Assembly: GCF_032854445.1 (NCBI RefSeq)
Contig: NC_088306.1
Location: 9,016,193 to 9,080,192, forward strand
Length of the DNA: 64,000 bases
Direction: 5' to 3'
Source of the DNA: Liolophura sinensis
Taxonomy: Eukaryota; Mollusca; Polyplacophora; Chitonida; Chitonidae
Shown: positions 13,054 through 26,825 of the stretch, piece after piece
Position numbering within the stretch: position 1 is the stretch's first letter
How the letters are laid out: the number at the start of each line of letters is the position of its first letter
Program-made: the position numbers and the translations under genes
The notes under the pieces: generated by a model
What the model was told of the DNA's origin: nothing
Database searches by the model: none
What the model saw: only the letters and a program-made list of their open reading frames with translations

Positions 13054-13409
13054 TCAAAACAAACAATACATGGCTTGGCCCACGTGTGATGTTGACCCCA
13101 CGTGTGATGTTAACTCCACGTGTGATGTTAACCCCACGTGTGATGTTAACCCCACGTGTGATGTTGACCCCACGTGAAGCCCTTTTAGATGATGTACACT
13201 AGCCAGGTGAAACAGATGCGGAGGAATCGCTATCCTAAAATGCCTGTCACACTGACTGTCGTAATGTTCCCACCCCACAGTAACATCTACACCTACGGAA
13301 GGTTTCACAGAATCACCGCCATACCCAGATATTGCATAAACTGCCATCGCATAAACTCTGTATGTACTGAAGAATATTGCACTTATACGACAGCAGTCAG
13401 GTTTATATG
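13054..13409 (-). CDS. Candidate exon 3 of TNF-ligand-like gene
   Basis: The minus strand has a strong acceptor, CCCCATTTTCCTCAG, ending at 13410, and a branch-point-like GACTAATG about 55 nt upstream of it. From 13409 the exon starts with two bases that complete a codon begun by the last base of the 37-nt exon at 13589-13625. The resulting frame is open for 118 codons to a TGA. Residues 2-7 read YKPDCC. An AVYAISGYGG strand is followed by VGWEHYDSQCDRHF and then RIAIPPHLFHLASVHHLKG. The last two segments recall the first half of a TNF homology domain (a Trp, then an IxIP...KG strand pair); this is inference from pattern only. The final 40 or so codons run through an 18-bp tandem repeat (HVGxTS units), so the true exon may end earlier at a donor I could not fix. 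The rest of the domain is not seen in this exon. Confidence 0.4.
13075..13176. repeat. 18-bp tandem repeat with six CACGTG sites
   Basis: The unit CACGTGTGATGTTGACCC recurs with few changes. CACGTG starts at 13081, 13099, 13117, 13135, 13153 and 13171, exactly 18 bp apart. CACGTG is the palindromic E-box core bound by several bHLH-ZIP factors. The period is a multiple of three and lies in frame with the candidate exon 3. Confidence 0.9.
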
Positions 13410-13588
13410 CTGAGGAAAATGGGGGCATTCCGAGATTTGTCACGAGATCGATTCCAGCACGCGACGTCATTAGTCAACGTCAAGCGTTAACCCACGACAC
13501 TAATAAACGCAGCTCTACAAATATTGGCTTCCTGACAGAAGGACTGCGAGACCATTTCTTCATAAACACAATATAGCAGAGTACTTAC

Positions 13589-13625
13589 CTCTGGATTTCT
13601 CTTCCAGAAATCTTTTCTCGACAAA
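13589..13625 (-). CDS. Candidate 37-nt micro-exon 2 of TNF-ligand-like gene
   Basis: On the minus strand a polypyrimidine tract and acceptor (TTTTCTTCTTTTCGTTTCAG) precede 37 nt that end in CCAGAG followed by the donor GTAAGTACT. Exon 1 (27738-28217) ends in phase 0. Read from that phase, this exon gives FVEKRFLEEKSR plus one extra base, with no stop. That base joins CA at 13409-13408 to make an Ala codon in exactly the open frame of candidate exon 3. The amphipathic helix ending exon 1 (SQLLKLLKL) continues naturally into this basic/acidic segment, as expected for a ligand stalk. The downstream intron is 179 bp (13410-13588); the upstream one would be about 14.1 kb. A second frame is also open, so another parent gene is possible. 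Confidence 0.5.
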
Positions 13626-16567
13626 CTGAAACGAAAAGAAGAAAATTCAATTTACCATCGCTTCCAAAAGACTACGGTACTCATATAGACAACGTATAGG
13701 TTTACAGTGCACTTACGATAAATATGAGTTGTTTTTCCTTCATTTACTAGATTTATGACTCTCATGAGGGAATGCTGGTGTCGTATTTAAAGATAAGCTA
13801 TATCAGGCATAGCCAAAGTATCGCCTCCTGTGCGCAGAATAAGACAGCTCTGTTATATAATCATGGCAATGAAAGAGTTCTTTGATGCAGGGCATCTTTT
13901 AGTTGCAAAGACCAGTGGAAATGAACTTGAGCTAAATCAACACTCCAATTCAACGTCGTGTTAGCTGCGGGCAAACCATCGAGCGCGCAATCTCGTCCAG
14001 CAGTAATTCAAGAGAGATTCTCCAATTTGGTTAAAACAACCCCCAGGGCTTTATTATGAACCGGTCGAAAAGTAGGCGTAAATGCGTCTGTTTTGTGTCG
14101 AAGTTAAATACCCCCTACTTCTTGCAGCGGTTTGTAGGCAGTAATTGTTCCTGTTTGAAGAAATCGAAGTGATTACCGAAGTTTCTCTGAATCAGGGGTG
14201 ACCGTCAGTATTAGCCTCTTTCTGAGGTTTGCCCAGCCACCCCGTAAGGCGGATCGATGACCGGAAGTGGCTTCGCCGAGTCCTTTCATTAGCACTCCGT
14301 TAATGGCCAGCCAATTCAACATTGGCAGGTTCAAATTTACAGGTATGGTTTCTGGGGCAGAATAAAAGGATGGTAAACAGAATAAGGCTGGCCATTGACA
14401 TGCAGTGACCATATTCCCCCTGAGAACAATGCGGTAGTTCGCATCGACCAGCAATCACCGAACGCGTTTTAAGTCCGTGACACAAATGGATTTTGCACTA
14501 CAGCAGCGAAGTCAGAAATTGCTTTCACGCCTTGTGGCCTATGGCTTTGGCAAAACTTGTGTTACAACGTAAAAGCCTAGAAGCATCATTAGACTCAAAA
14601 GGTGCAGCTCGGGTTGACTCAAACCCAATATACATTAAGGAATTAGTTTTCTGCTAATCGCGATGGTTTCCTTTGAGAGATATATATTCAGTTTATGAAT
14701 ACACGAAATGATGATAAAGGAATTTTCTTTCACCCTCTTCCCATATGCATACTGACAACAATGAGCCGACGTCTGTTCTGACCTCTTCTTATGTTACCCT
14801 AATCTAACGTTTGGTGAGACACATGAAGCTTGGGAAGAAAAAAATAATTGAAGGCTTCTGTCTCAGTTTTCCATTTGTTTTGCTTTTTCAAGGTTTTTTG
14901 CTAAGTTTTCTCCGCTTTGCGGTGTTTCGCAAAAGTGTCAGTTTTTACACAGCCGTCAATAGCTTAGCCAGCCGCTCCGTCATGGGTGTGACAGCACATG
15001 ACTCGCTGTGGCAGTATAACAAATATCTGCGGGATTTGTTAAGACAAACGCCATACCTTTATTTTCGTGGAGGTTACCGGCAAAACAACAAACAGCACCG
15101 AGAACATCGGGTGTGTTTAAAATATAGTTTGTACTAGCTGATGCATTGTGTTAAGTCAAGTTATTATGATTTATCTCTGACGGCTAAACCCATCGGCGTT
15201 TGCTTGATCACGCGTTGATAACAGAAAATAGCGTAATCGCTGACAAGATCAAGTTTTCAATACCACATCTACATATCAGTTCTGCTCAGAACGCTCATAT
15301 GACCAATTTTAAGACTGTGGAAGATGAATTTCAACTAAGTCTGATATCCGTGTGCTACCGATAAACCATAAAGGGGCGTTTCAAGTCGATACAGTAGCAA
15401 GGCCCATTTCCCATCAGTTCCCAAAGAATATGTAACAAATAATTATATACATGATTAAGAAAGCTCGTTACATGTAAAAGAGAAAGCTGTCATTAATTTC
15501 CAGTGGTGAAGGAAAGAAGGCCGTTAATGAAAACATACATCCTAAATGAATTTCAGACTAGTAGAGCGTGAATAATTCCCAAGTCGAATACAAACATATG
15601 TATGATTGTCGCCCCTTGGGTTGCAAATTGTTCATAAAACACCATATGCATGCAATAAAGGTGGATGCTTATACATCCCCTAAAGCCTTGGCTAGAAAAG
15701 TAAATTAGAGAAATTAGAGTTAATAAAAAACATGAAGTTTACATATGTGAAACTGTTATGTCCAAAAATAGGGCCAGCATAAACAGATTCAGAGCTATAG
15801 CATAGATTTCTTTTATAGAGAAGAGCGGAGAAGTTAAGTGATCAGGATTTATAATGGGTGATTTAGTAAGGGTTTAGCCGGGGATTCTCGGCCTCCCACA
15901 ACGCTGCATACACAGGGGCTCTTATCCAGGGCTGGACTATCACAAACACCAACAGCCCCGCCTCAAGGAGTTGTCTGATGCACCTATAGCCAAGCTCCAA
16001 GGCGGTCGAGACGCGGTCGTCAAGCCTCCTACAAACAGACGATCTGATACATCCAGCGTGCCGGCGTGCCAACACAAAACGAAGAGTTACAGATATTGAT
16101 TAAAAAGGGAAAAGTCTTTGCTTTATTTTGACGTCTTCCACAATGCAGTCGTGCCGCTATAACATAGAGAGACTTCGAGAGCAATGGCCGCGCTATCTGA
16201 GGCCGCGGATCGATAACGGAACAATCAGCCGGCGCAGTGATCTAGCATAAAAGATCCGTACTTTTTTCCTCCAATTGACTTCGCCAGTAGAATTTTCCGT
16301 CCTCCTCGAAAAACGACCGTAAATTACTTACGGTGAGCGACCACCTGAATCAGTCACTGCACGTTTTCGCGAAATCATACGACTTGCCCCACGGAATCCA
16401 TACTGATTATCGGGGGCTGAAGACGCGAGGGAGTGCGAAGGGGACAAAGTGTGATCTCAGAAGTTAATGAGTTAATTTTATTAATTAACATCCACTTTGC
16501 TCAATATACATATAAAATTAACCGCATTTTGTTACTACATATCGTGCCAGTAGATAAAGGCTTGTGA
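13626..16567. other. Probable intron sequence of the TNF-like gene
   Basis: No recognisable exon. A plus-strand open frame at 14811-15137 (107 codons from TTG, hydrophobic N-terminal third) has no recognised domain and sits in the proposed intron. It is left uncalled. Confidence 0.35.
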
Positions 16568-16578
16568 TCAACAATTTA

Positions 16579-16932
16579 CACCGGCCCCGATAGTACAGTT
16601 GGTAGAGCGTCCGCTTCGGTAGATCTAGGGTCCAATCCTGGGTCGAGTCACACGTAAGATATTAAAGAGGAACTTTTAACTTCCTCGCTTGGCGTTCAGC
16701 ATGAAGGGGATAGTGCAACGACTGGTTGACCCGTATCAATATAATGGCTCGGGCGGGGCCGCTTGCTTGCCTTCGGTAAGGAGTCTCAGTGAAGCATCAC
16801 TAGATAAAAGAGTGGTCGGAATCCGTCCTGCAACAAAGGGGCACATCACATGCGCTCTAAGGATCCCTTCGTCGTCATATGACTGAAAAATTGTTAAGTA
16901 CGATGTTAAACCCCAAGCACTCACTCACTCAC
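16579..16932 (+). mobile_element. Group B tRNA-derived SINE, full length with target-site duplication
   Basis: The head contains an A-box-like TAGTACAGTTGG and a B-box-like GGTCCAATCC at normal tRNA-like spacing. The body has CGACTGGTTGACCCGTATCA, ATAATGGCTCGG, CTTGCCTTCGG and TCGTCATATGACTGAAAAAT, and ends GTTAAACCCCAAGCACTCAC with further CACT units. The 11-bp TCAACAATTTA is present at 16568-16578 and again at 16933-16943. This is the best reference copy of the group in the window. Confidence 0.92.
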
Positions 16933-17014
16933 TCAACAATTTATCTTGCTTGTGTCATGACAAGACACCAGTCACTCAAGCTAACATGGATCTATGTGTC
17001 GAAACAGACATTCG

Positions 17015-17115
17015 TATTCCAGGCCAATTCCCATAACGACGTTTAACATAAATTACCAAAGAACTAAAAAAGCATGTCAAGTACGAAAATAGGGCGGAAT
17101 CATACAAAGAGAATG
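17015..17115 (+). repeat. Family E dispersed repeat, copy 1
   Basis: It shares AGGCCAATTCCCA-AACGACG, ACGTTTAA, CCA-AGAACTAA, AAGTACGAAAA and AATCATACAAAGAGAA with 42290-42420. The segment just upstream (ATTCGTATTCCAG) also matches ATTCGTATACCAG near 42255. There is no coding potential and the element class is unknown. Confidence 0.6.
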
Positions 17116-20100
17116 TCCATAGCAAACAGCATCGGGGCTTTGTGAATGCCGAAACTGAACATATTTAGGAAGACAGCATAAAGCTTGTGTATTCTCTATT
17201 TTTTTTGGCGCCAAATGTTCCAGATCTTTTGATAATTACCAAATCGTTATTAGATTTAGTTCTTGTACTTTATTGGTGTTTTACATCATACGTAATAACA
17301 TTTCATACATTTTAGTCTTGTCAAGAATAAAAATAGAGGAAAATATAGAGAGGAGAAGTATGAATTTCCATTCCGTCTTCCAGTCGTGTATTTATCGCGT
17401 AATGGTTTCATTTGAGTCCAATTTGTTCCAAAATAATCGAACTGTTACTCTAAATTCATTAAAAAGCAAAGAAGTTAAACATCTCTCAATAGAGGGTAGA
17501 TGAAAAATGAGCTTTACATCTTTCTATCATCATCTGGACGGAAGGAGGAAAAAGGAAGTCCAGAAACATGCATGTCTAGATTACGTCACCTAAACGGCAA
17601 AAATCAGTGACGTCACATATTAACGCTTATGGCGGTTTGATTAGTGGAATGCTTGGTCATGCAAGGCAGGAATGATCTGGTGCACCTGATACAATATATA
17701 CAAGTACAGGATTCTCAAGTTAAATTTTACAGATACCAAACACACTTTATATAAGACACCCTTGGCCATGAACAATTTTAAAAAGGTGGGTCATCGAACC
17801 CAGCCATTTTTCATCTTCCATCCGCTATATTTGTGTGATGTTTGTTGAAAGGCTTGCATTTTGCGAGGCCTTGTAAAACGCCATCAATTACAAAACAACT
17901 GACATAATTGCTTGGTAGCTTTCATGGATTTTCTGATAATGGACATGGGAAAACAGAGTTTGGCTCTGAATACAGTCAAAATGCGTCATTTTCACAGTTA
18001 ATAACATATTCTGATCTTTGATTTAAACTCATCGAGTCAGTAGTGCCTCCACGGGTTTACACCCATCTTACAAAGAGAAACGCATCAACCAGTATAGCCC
18101 TTGGGAATGAAAAGGAATGGCGTGGAAACATTTTACGTCTTAAGATTTTGCCAGTGGCAACTACTCCCAGTGAAAAGTCTTTTGGTGAGCTGTCAGCGTA
18201 CAGCGGTTTCGTCAAGGGAAGGCTGTCCTTCCCAGCTGCCATCGTGAAAGCCTTCCGCTATCGGGAACGTCGGGCCTTATTGGAAGAGTCAATGGAGCGT
18301 GCTCTTGGCGATTTCCAGGGTTTTACCAGAAGAGAGCGCCATTATCTTAGAAGGGAATGTAGCGCTAGCTCCTACCCGTGTAGGGGGCTAAACAAAGTTA
18401 TGCCCGAGTGTAATGAGGCGTTATTAAATAAAAGCTGCTGATTACAAACGTTGTTAGCCCGTTATAAGTTAACGTTGCTTGTTCTTCAGAGCAAGCCTAT
18501 CGATCCCGGAGACGGTGGGCCGTTTTTAACGTCGTTCCTCCTCTGCCCGCTGAGTTGCGACGCAGCAAATTGCACACACAAGCTTCGGCCCGCAATGTAA
18601 TCTATGGACTGTCTCCACGCCTCCCCGGGATATACACAGGGTCGCCAGATCTCGTCTCTTGGAATTTAATTCAAGCATCGCGTGGTTTCAAGAGCTCCAG
18701 AAATAAAACATGCAATACCAAACAATTATCGATGAAGAAAGGGCGGGTCGGAGATAATGCCAGTCAAGCACGCTATGCCACTAAAGGTTAACACTGAATT
18801 GCTTTCCGTGCCACGATTTGCAATTCTCTGCGAAGTCAATGCCGTGTCGATCTGAGAAACGTGAACCGCACGCTTTGGGAAATTAAAAAGATTTTGCCGC
18901 TTGCCCGGGGTGCCATAGATGGTTATTTTATGTGAATATTTAGTCTGCTAAGGCAAGCTGAGTGTCTGAAAGTGTGGCCTATGGGAGATATTTACAAGTC
19001 AAATACACTGAACATAAATATTCGGAATTAGCTGATGTGATTCTTTGCATCAACAGGCGGACTGGGCTTCCAGCAGACGCTGCCTCTGTTGGACGTTTTG
19101 GTGCCCGGCATTTGCGGATACGTGACTATGAGCTGTCCGCATACCACCGATATTAACACCTTCTTGTCTTACAAGCCGGGTTATAGTCAATTCAGCACAG
19201 AAGTGAAGTCACAATAGAACGAATACAGGCTATTATATCCACGTGGCTAAATATAGCGAGTTATAGTTTTGCCTTCATTTAAACGGTGATGTTGTATGTG
19301 GTGCGTCCAGAGCAGGCATTCGTCCGCATAACGGCGAATTCGGACGTCATTTTATTGTTATTCGGAAATTTTCCCATCCAATTAAGGCAATGAAAAAAAA
19401 TTATACACGGATTTGAACACTTTTCGACAAATTTTTTGTCTTCTTGGAAACCAAAAAAAAAAGAGTGGGTATTACTAGATGCAAAGTAGGTGTGTTTGAA
19501 GAATTTATAATGCAGGTTGTTCAAAAGTGGTTTAAGACTTAATACCAGATTTAACACAGCTTTGTCCTCAATTTTGTAAATAAATATGAACTAAAACTGC
19601 AGTGTTATACTTTGACTTTGGAGAACTGCAATAGCTCCTGAGTTTTATAATTTTATAATTTACATATATAAAATATGACTTAATGCCAGTATTAGCCAAT
19701 ACACTTTCGAACAGCACTCTTCAGTTCGGAGACAAATCTTGCAACCATTTTCACGAATTGCGCATGTGTAACCCATACTACTGCGGAATCATGATGAAGA
19801 CACAACTTCCGGGGTAATGCACAGTTATACATCAACGCTGACATGCTGTGATGTGTACAGTATCAGTCATCACACTGTTATCCATATAGCTGTTCATAAA
19901 GGTGAGTGACGAACGCTGAGAGCCGCGGCCTGGGTAAAAGTCGAGAAATTCTGACATCACATGGAGCATTTTCCTGTCTGTCAACGGAACAGACGCTTTC
20001 GTCCAGCAGTGAGTTTCCAGGTAGTACTCTGCTTCAAGACTGTGTCTCATTCCGCTTAATCCAGAGTTAAAAAAGCTGTATACTCACCTTGTTGAATATG

Positions 20101-22018
20101 ACACGCACGTTGGACATATGAACAGTTGCTTTCAACGCATAACTGAGGCACAAATTTCGTTATAACAACCTATAAACTAGCATGGTGAGGGATTTGAATA
20201 CTGACTTTATTCTCCTAGAACATTTCTTGCATCGTTGGCCGCATATCTTTGTATGAATCCGTTTTAATTAATTACTCCACATACTGGTTCTGTGGTGATT
20301 CCTGTTGAACGCTGTTTTGGAAATTGGTCTTGCGATTGTTGATGTGAAATGTCCAGTTTGGTTGCGTGTGTAAGAATGTCTATTTTGACACCTAAATTTC
20401 CAAGAACAATCCAGCCCGTAATTGGACTTGAGTGCAAGACGATATGGTGTATTTACGGAATGTGGTATATTGCTTTTGCGAATGTGCGCTTGTTATGGAA
20501 TAGTTTTAAGTAAACGTGGACGTAGTATGCAACACTACGTCGGAAGTGGAGTAACAAGATGAGAAGTCATGTTAAGTCCGTGTTAGGAACACGTAGCTAC
20601 ATAAATCAAGATGCCGCCGGGCTCATCGGACGTGATGGACTGCACAGAGTCACAGGGAGCAGATTCCTCTAAGACAATTCATATTTAAGTCAAAATCTAA
20701 AACGTTGTCATAAAGCTTAGTTTTTGGATATGGAAGTTGAACTTTCCACGCATATGTCTTAAGATAACATTAACGAAGTGGTCCAAAAGTTACATGGATT
20801 GAAAATAAGCTGTAAGCTCATACTTCAAATTCTAACCAACATGTAAGTCAAAACTGGCTTTGGGGAATCGGCCTCAGGTCTCTCTATACGAAGACAACTG
20901 AAGGCTGGAGTTTTCGAAAATGAAAGTCATGAACTAAGGCCTGGACTTCTGCTGCCGTGAAACGATATGACGCACTGAGTATTCCCTTTACTAAATGCAG
21001 ATGAGGTTATTATGTGAAATTTGGGACTCGAGAAGCGATGAGGTAACGGCTCAGTGTGCATTACAACCCAATCCAGAAAGTGGCACAGGGCGTTTAAGTG
21101 GTGTGTGAGAATGTGTAAGTTGACGAGACATCTTGAGGGGAACATAGCGCATTACAGCAACCCATACCGAGCTGACTGATAAATAACTTCAGCCGCGATG
21201 GTTTACCCAGCGCGGACCTCCTCGAGAGCCAGACAGCGTACAGCGGCTTCAGAAGCGGCTGTACAATGATTGAGGCTGTGCGAACAGCTGCGGCATGAGG
21301 CTGAATGTGCGATCTACTCTGGACCGTAGGAAATTAGACTCTGGAGGGGACGGCACTAAATGAAGGCTGAGGCACGTGTGTGAATAAAGCACAGTCATTA
21401 CATAGGCAGTAATAGCAAAGGTCAAAGGGCACACAAGCAGTTGTCCAGACACAGTATGATGCAAATTACAACTGACGAGGCTTCTCCGAACAGATAGTAC
21501 ACAAAGTCATAACTGAAGAACGCGTCTGGAAGATCTCTTATGGCATAAATTGCGTAATCAGCAGAAGAGTACACAGCTTACTGCAACACTGGTGCCTTGC
21601 ATAGAAATTAAATGTGGACATAAATAAAACAAAATAACCCAACATTACTTGCTTGATTGTTCATTGTTTGCTGTTTGTTCCTTCTCAACACCAACCCACC
21701 TGAGGTCTGAAGTGATCTAAACTGATACAAGCAACATCAACATGCCGCATTGGAACACTTTCCTCGTGTTAACACAACCACCGAATTTGGGGAAAAGTCA
21801 GAGGCTTAAGTCCATTTGAAAGCGTCCAACCGTTGCAAAGAACGGTTAGAAGATTGATTGTGTCAATGTCACTGCTGTAATCGTAGTGATACTTGCTGAT
21901 CGAGTCTTATTATTAAGGCCCGTCGCTAACTCTGCAGTACCCGACCCCCCTCCCTCCATACACACACACACACTACCCACTACCACCAACAAAAGACATG
22001 CCTGAGTTCAAGGGAACT
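17116..22018. other. Probable intron or intergenic DNA
   Basis: No recognisable exon. The longest open frame, 18043-18441 on the plus strand, starts at GTG, has no early in-frame ATG and shows no domain I know. No tandem array was seen. Confidence 0.4.
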
Positions 22019-22236
22019 TGGGGCCCATTCCACAAGGCTAATTTTGAACGAAATCAAAACTTGAAACACGATTTTAGAGTTTATTTTGGGGCCCTGCAAA
22101 TGAAAATTTTGACCATCTCCCCAGTGTTATCTTAAGACAAATGTCTCAAAAATTCAAGTTCCATTACCAAATGCCAAGTATTGTGACAAGGTTTCAAATT
22201 TTGACTAAAGTCAGAATTGTGTCTGTGGAAGCGGTC
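22019..22236. mobile_element. Palindromic non-autonomous inverted-repeat element
   Basis: The left arm (GGGCCCATTCCACAAGGCTA, then AATCAAAACTTGAAA) matches, imperfectly, the reverse complement of the right arm (TTTCAAATTTTGACTAAAG, then GTGTCTGTGGAAGCGG). The interior continues the partial symmetry. Size and structure suit a MITE, but target duplication and superfamily were not established. Confidence 0.5.
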
Positions 22237-23816
22237 TCTGCGCTTTGTAAACGAATCGACGCTTTTATGATAAATATGAGGGAATGGTTGAACTAAGTTT
22301 TATGCACGCAAGTTCATAATACGAAAAATGCCTGGGCACAGACACGATTACTTATATCATCATCCATAGCGTCCTCATATTCTTGAGCGTTGTAGAATGT
22401 ATCCTCTGACAAGGGATGTGTGATCATACAGACTCTTCTCAAGCCGGTTTTCATGTCACAAGGTCGCGGAAGCCATAGCGTGACCGAGCACACCCTTATA
22501 TGTCACTGGCAATCACTTTGGTTTTATTCCATGGAATGAGATTTTTATCCGGTCGTGTAAGAAGCGTTTTACCTTGATGTAATGGATGGCGGCACCAGTA
22601 GCCAGTCACACAATAGAAGGAGACGCCGAAGCCTGACTGGATTATTAGTTATGAGTGAGGGTGGGGAAGCAGTTGGGATGATATATAGCCCTAGTCGTAT
22701 TCCTGAATAGTGAACGCCAACATGGAATCGATGGAAAGGGGAGGGATGCAGGAGTTGCGACAGACGGGGGCCAACCATGACAGCTTCTGTCCAGGACAAC
22801 AGGCTCTATCTATACTTCGCTTAACTATAAAATCAGAACCTGGATTTTGTTCCAATCCGGTAAATATAAAACGAAATGAAATTGGTCCGTGATGGCATTT
22901 CCTCCTGAAATGCATTATACATAACCGTATTGTGGAAATCCGGAACGACAACGTCATACAAAAAAAACCCTTTCTATTAAATAAAGTTTCTCCAAGATAA
23001 ATTGATCCAAGGCTAGGTATTAAAGTGTCGGCATCATTATTTTTTTGTTCTTTTTTTATTATTTTTTTTTTCGCCTTCCATAAAGAAATATGTAAATCTG
23101 CGTGCTGGCCTTCTCAATTAAGTTCAGAGGCTTTTCTTTCTCGTGCCGTTTTCAATAATTGATGGAGACCGTCGATGTCTTCCACTGGTACGTTTTTCCC
23201 CTGTAACGTCTGCAGGTTACGTGCACAGTATCATACCCGATAACACTCGGTTACTTCACCCCAGAAATTAAATCTAACAACGGATTATGCCGTTTGCATT
23301 CAGCTTAATGGGTGCCAGACATAAAAGACACGTAACATTAAATCACGGTTTAGCCTTTGCCGATTCATGTTTGGAGTGGGTTGATATCCTGCTATAAAAC
23401 CCAACCCATACATCATCCGCCGGCGTGATGACATAAGAGGCCATCGATTTAGAGTTATTGGTCTACAACACCGACTTGTTATACTGTCCAATTAAGCACT
23501 CACATCAGTGAAAAATTAACCATAGTAACCAGACAAGCCTATGGTTTAGCTTAGTTCTGAAAAATGTCAAGGGTAATAACTGCAAACTGAGAAATCCTGC
23601 AAACTACAGTCAGGCGTGAATCGTCAAACACGCATTTGCAAGTTCTAATCCAGCTTTTGGCGATTTGTTTTTAGATTTAGATAATGTTTTAAAATGCAGT
23701 TCAGTTCTGCCTCATAGGCGTACAAAGGGTGAAATAAGGACCCAGATCATACATAACCAAGAGCTCACACACGGTACCTTTTTTCAATAACATATATTAA
23801 GGACGCACAGCATGAA
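22237..23816. other. Non-coding stretch
   Basis: No recognisable exon. A T-rich low-complexity block occurs at 23040-23075. Short ATG frames near 22700-22960 overlap on both strands and look like chance. Confidence 0.4.
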
Positions 23817-23985
23817 TAGTAAACCCCGAGCCGCGACGACAGTGTGATAGCTGGAAAATGGTCACGCGTTGAAATACGACCTCTTGTCAATTTACCTCAG
23901 ACAGGGCTTTATAAAATACGACCTCTTGTCAATTTACCTCAGACAGGGCTTTATTCTAACTGTTCATGTAAATGCATAAAGATTG
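23817..23985 (+). repeat. Family C repeat, copy 3, with internal 42-bp duplication
   Basis: It matches GTAAACCCCGAGC, GACGACAGTGTGATAGCTGG and GGTCACGCGTT. The segment AAATACGACCTCTTGTCAAT through AGGGCTTTAT is then present twice in direct tandem with a 42-bp period (from 23872 and from 23914), before TTCTAACTGTTCATGTAAAT. Confidence 0.8.
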
Positions 23986-24929
23986 ATCACTACGCACTTC
24001 CCCTTGCACAGACACACAAGTACAAGCATGCATTATTAATAGCGAGACACCTGCTCTCGTGCACTTATAATGCCTAACCGCTGTTCAGTTGTTCAGCACC
24101 ATAAATGCTGGATAAGCTGCTTAATATTCATTAAGTCTCCCTTTCCGTGAAAACCTTACTCGGTCGATATTTTTTTCGAAACAAATGGAGCTGAAGAGAC
24201 TAAAGTATACAGCACGAAGCAACAGATGTGCGAGATGGCTGGACATGCCCAGTAGCCGTGAAAACACTGCTTCGTTTCAACTCCTCACGCGGTGCTGGCT
24301 TCCTTCGTGTGTATATGCTGGCACGAATATCGATTCTCTTCATTCCGATATTAAATAAACGTTGCATATTTTATGATCGACAGCTGCTCTCTGTCATAAT
24401 GATGTCCACTTAAGCCTCTGTCTTAGATTTACTGTGGAACAACATCCAAGATCAACAGCAGGACGCGAGTAATAATATTTAGATATTTTTAAAAAATACA
24501 ATTCGCGCCAACAGTGGCTGTGTGTATACCATATGCAACATTCGCGGGCTCTCTCGATATACTAATTGCTCACAATACATACTGTACGGTATCCGTACAT
24601 GGCGTACAAATTGCTGTCAAACCATAAGGCACTGCTTTCATCTTCGTCAGCAATAAAAATGTCAGAGCTTTTATTTCCGCTCTGCGCTAAAGACTGACAT
24701 TTAACCTGTTATTGACAGTCGCGTTATAGTCCCCTTATTAGTGGTCTCAGGCTGTAGTCTTTTGTATTAATAACTGTTAAGGCACAGTTATTTAGGCGCG
24801 CGTTCCACTCCGGTGTAATGCTTTTACAGTTAACATATTGCACAGTTATAGGGTGTTGTTTTAATAATATTGTCTGTTAGACTTGTTCAATTCACAGAGG
24901 AATATAACGACAAGATGATAGTTGGTAAA

Positions 24930-25078
24930 GGGTAACACGTAACCCTCAGTTGAGGTTGTATTCTGACTGTTCATGGAAATGCCTAACTAGTAGCAACTTA
25001 CACGTTCACCAGCAACATGGCTTCATCATTAAAAAATCAGTGACGTTAACTGCAATTAATTAGACGTCGCGGTATAGA
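24930..25078 (+). repeat. Family C repeat, copy 4 (5' part missing)
   Basis: It retains CACGTAACCCTCAGTTGAGG, TTGTATTCTGACTGTTCATG, TAGTAGCAACTTACACG, GTGACGTTAACTGCAATTAA and TTAGACGTCGCGG, which define the 3' half of the family. A long TA microsatellite begins about 40 bp downstream. Confidence 0.65.
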
Positions 25079-25115
25079 GATGAGTATGTGACATATAGTT
25101 ATCGTAAAACTGTAG

Positions 25116-26825
<1,710 letters not shown>

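Noticed and set aside
18043-18441. 132-codon plus-strand frame
   Set aside because: It begins at GTG with no early ATG and shows no known domain. It could be an unrecognised exon but nothing supports it.
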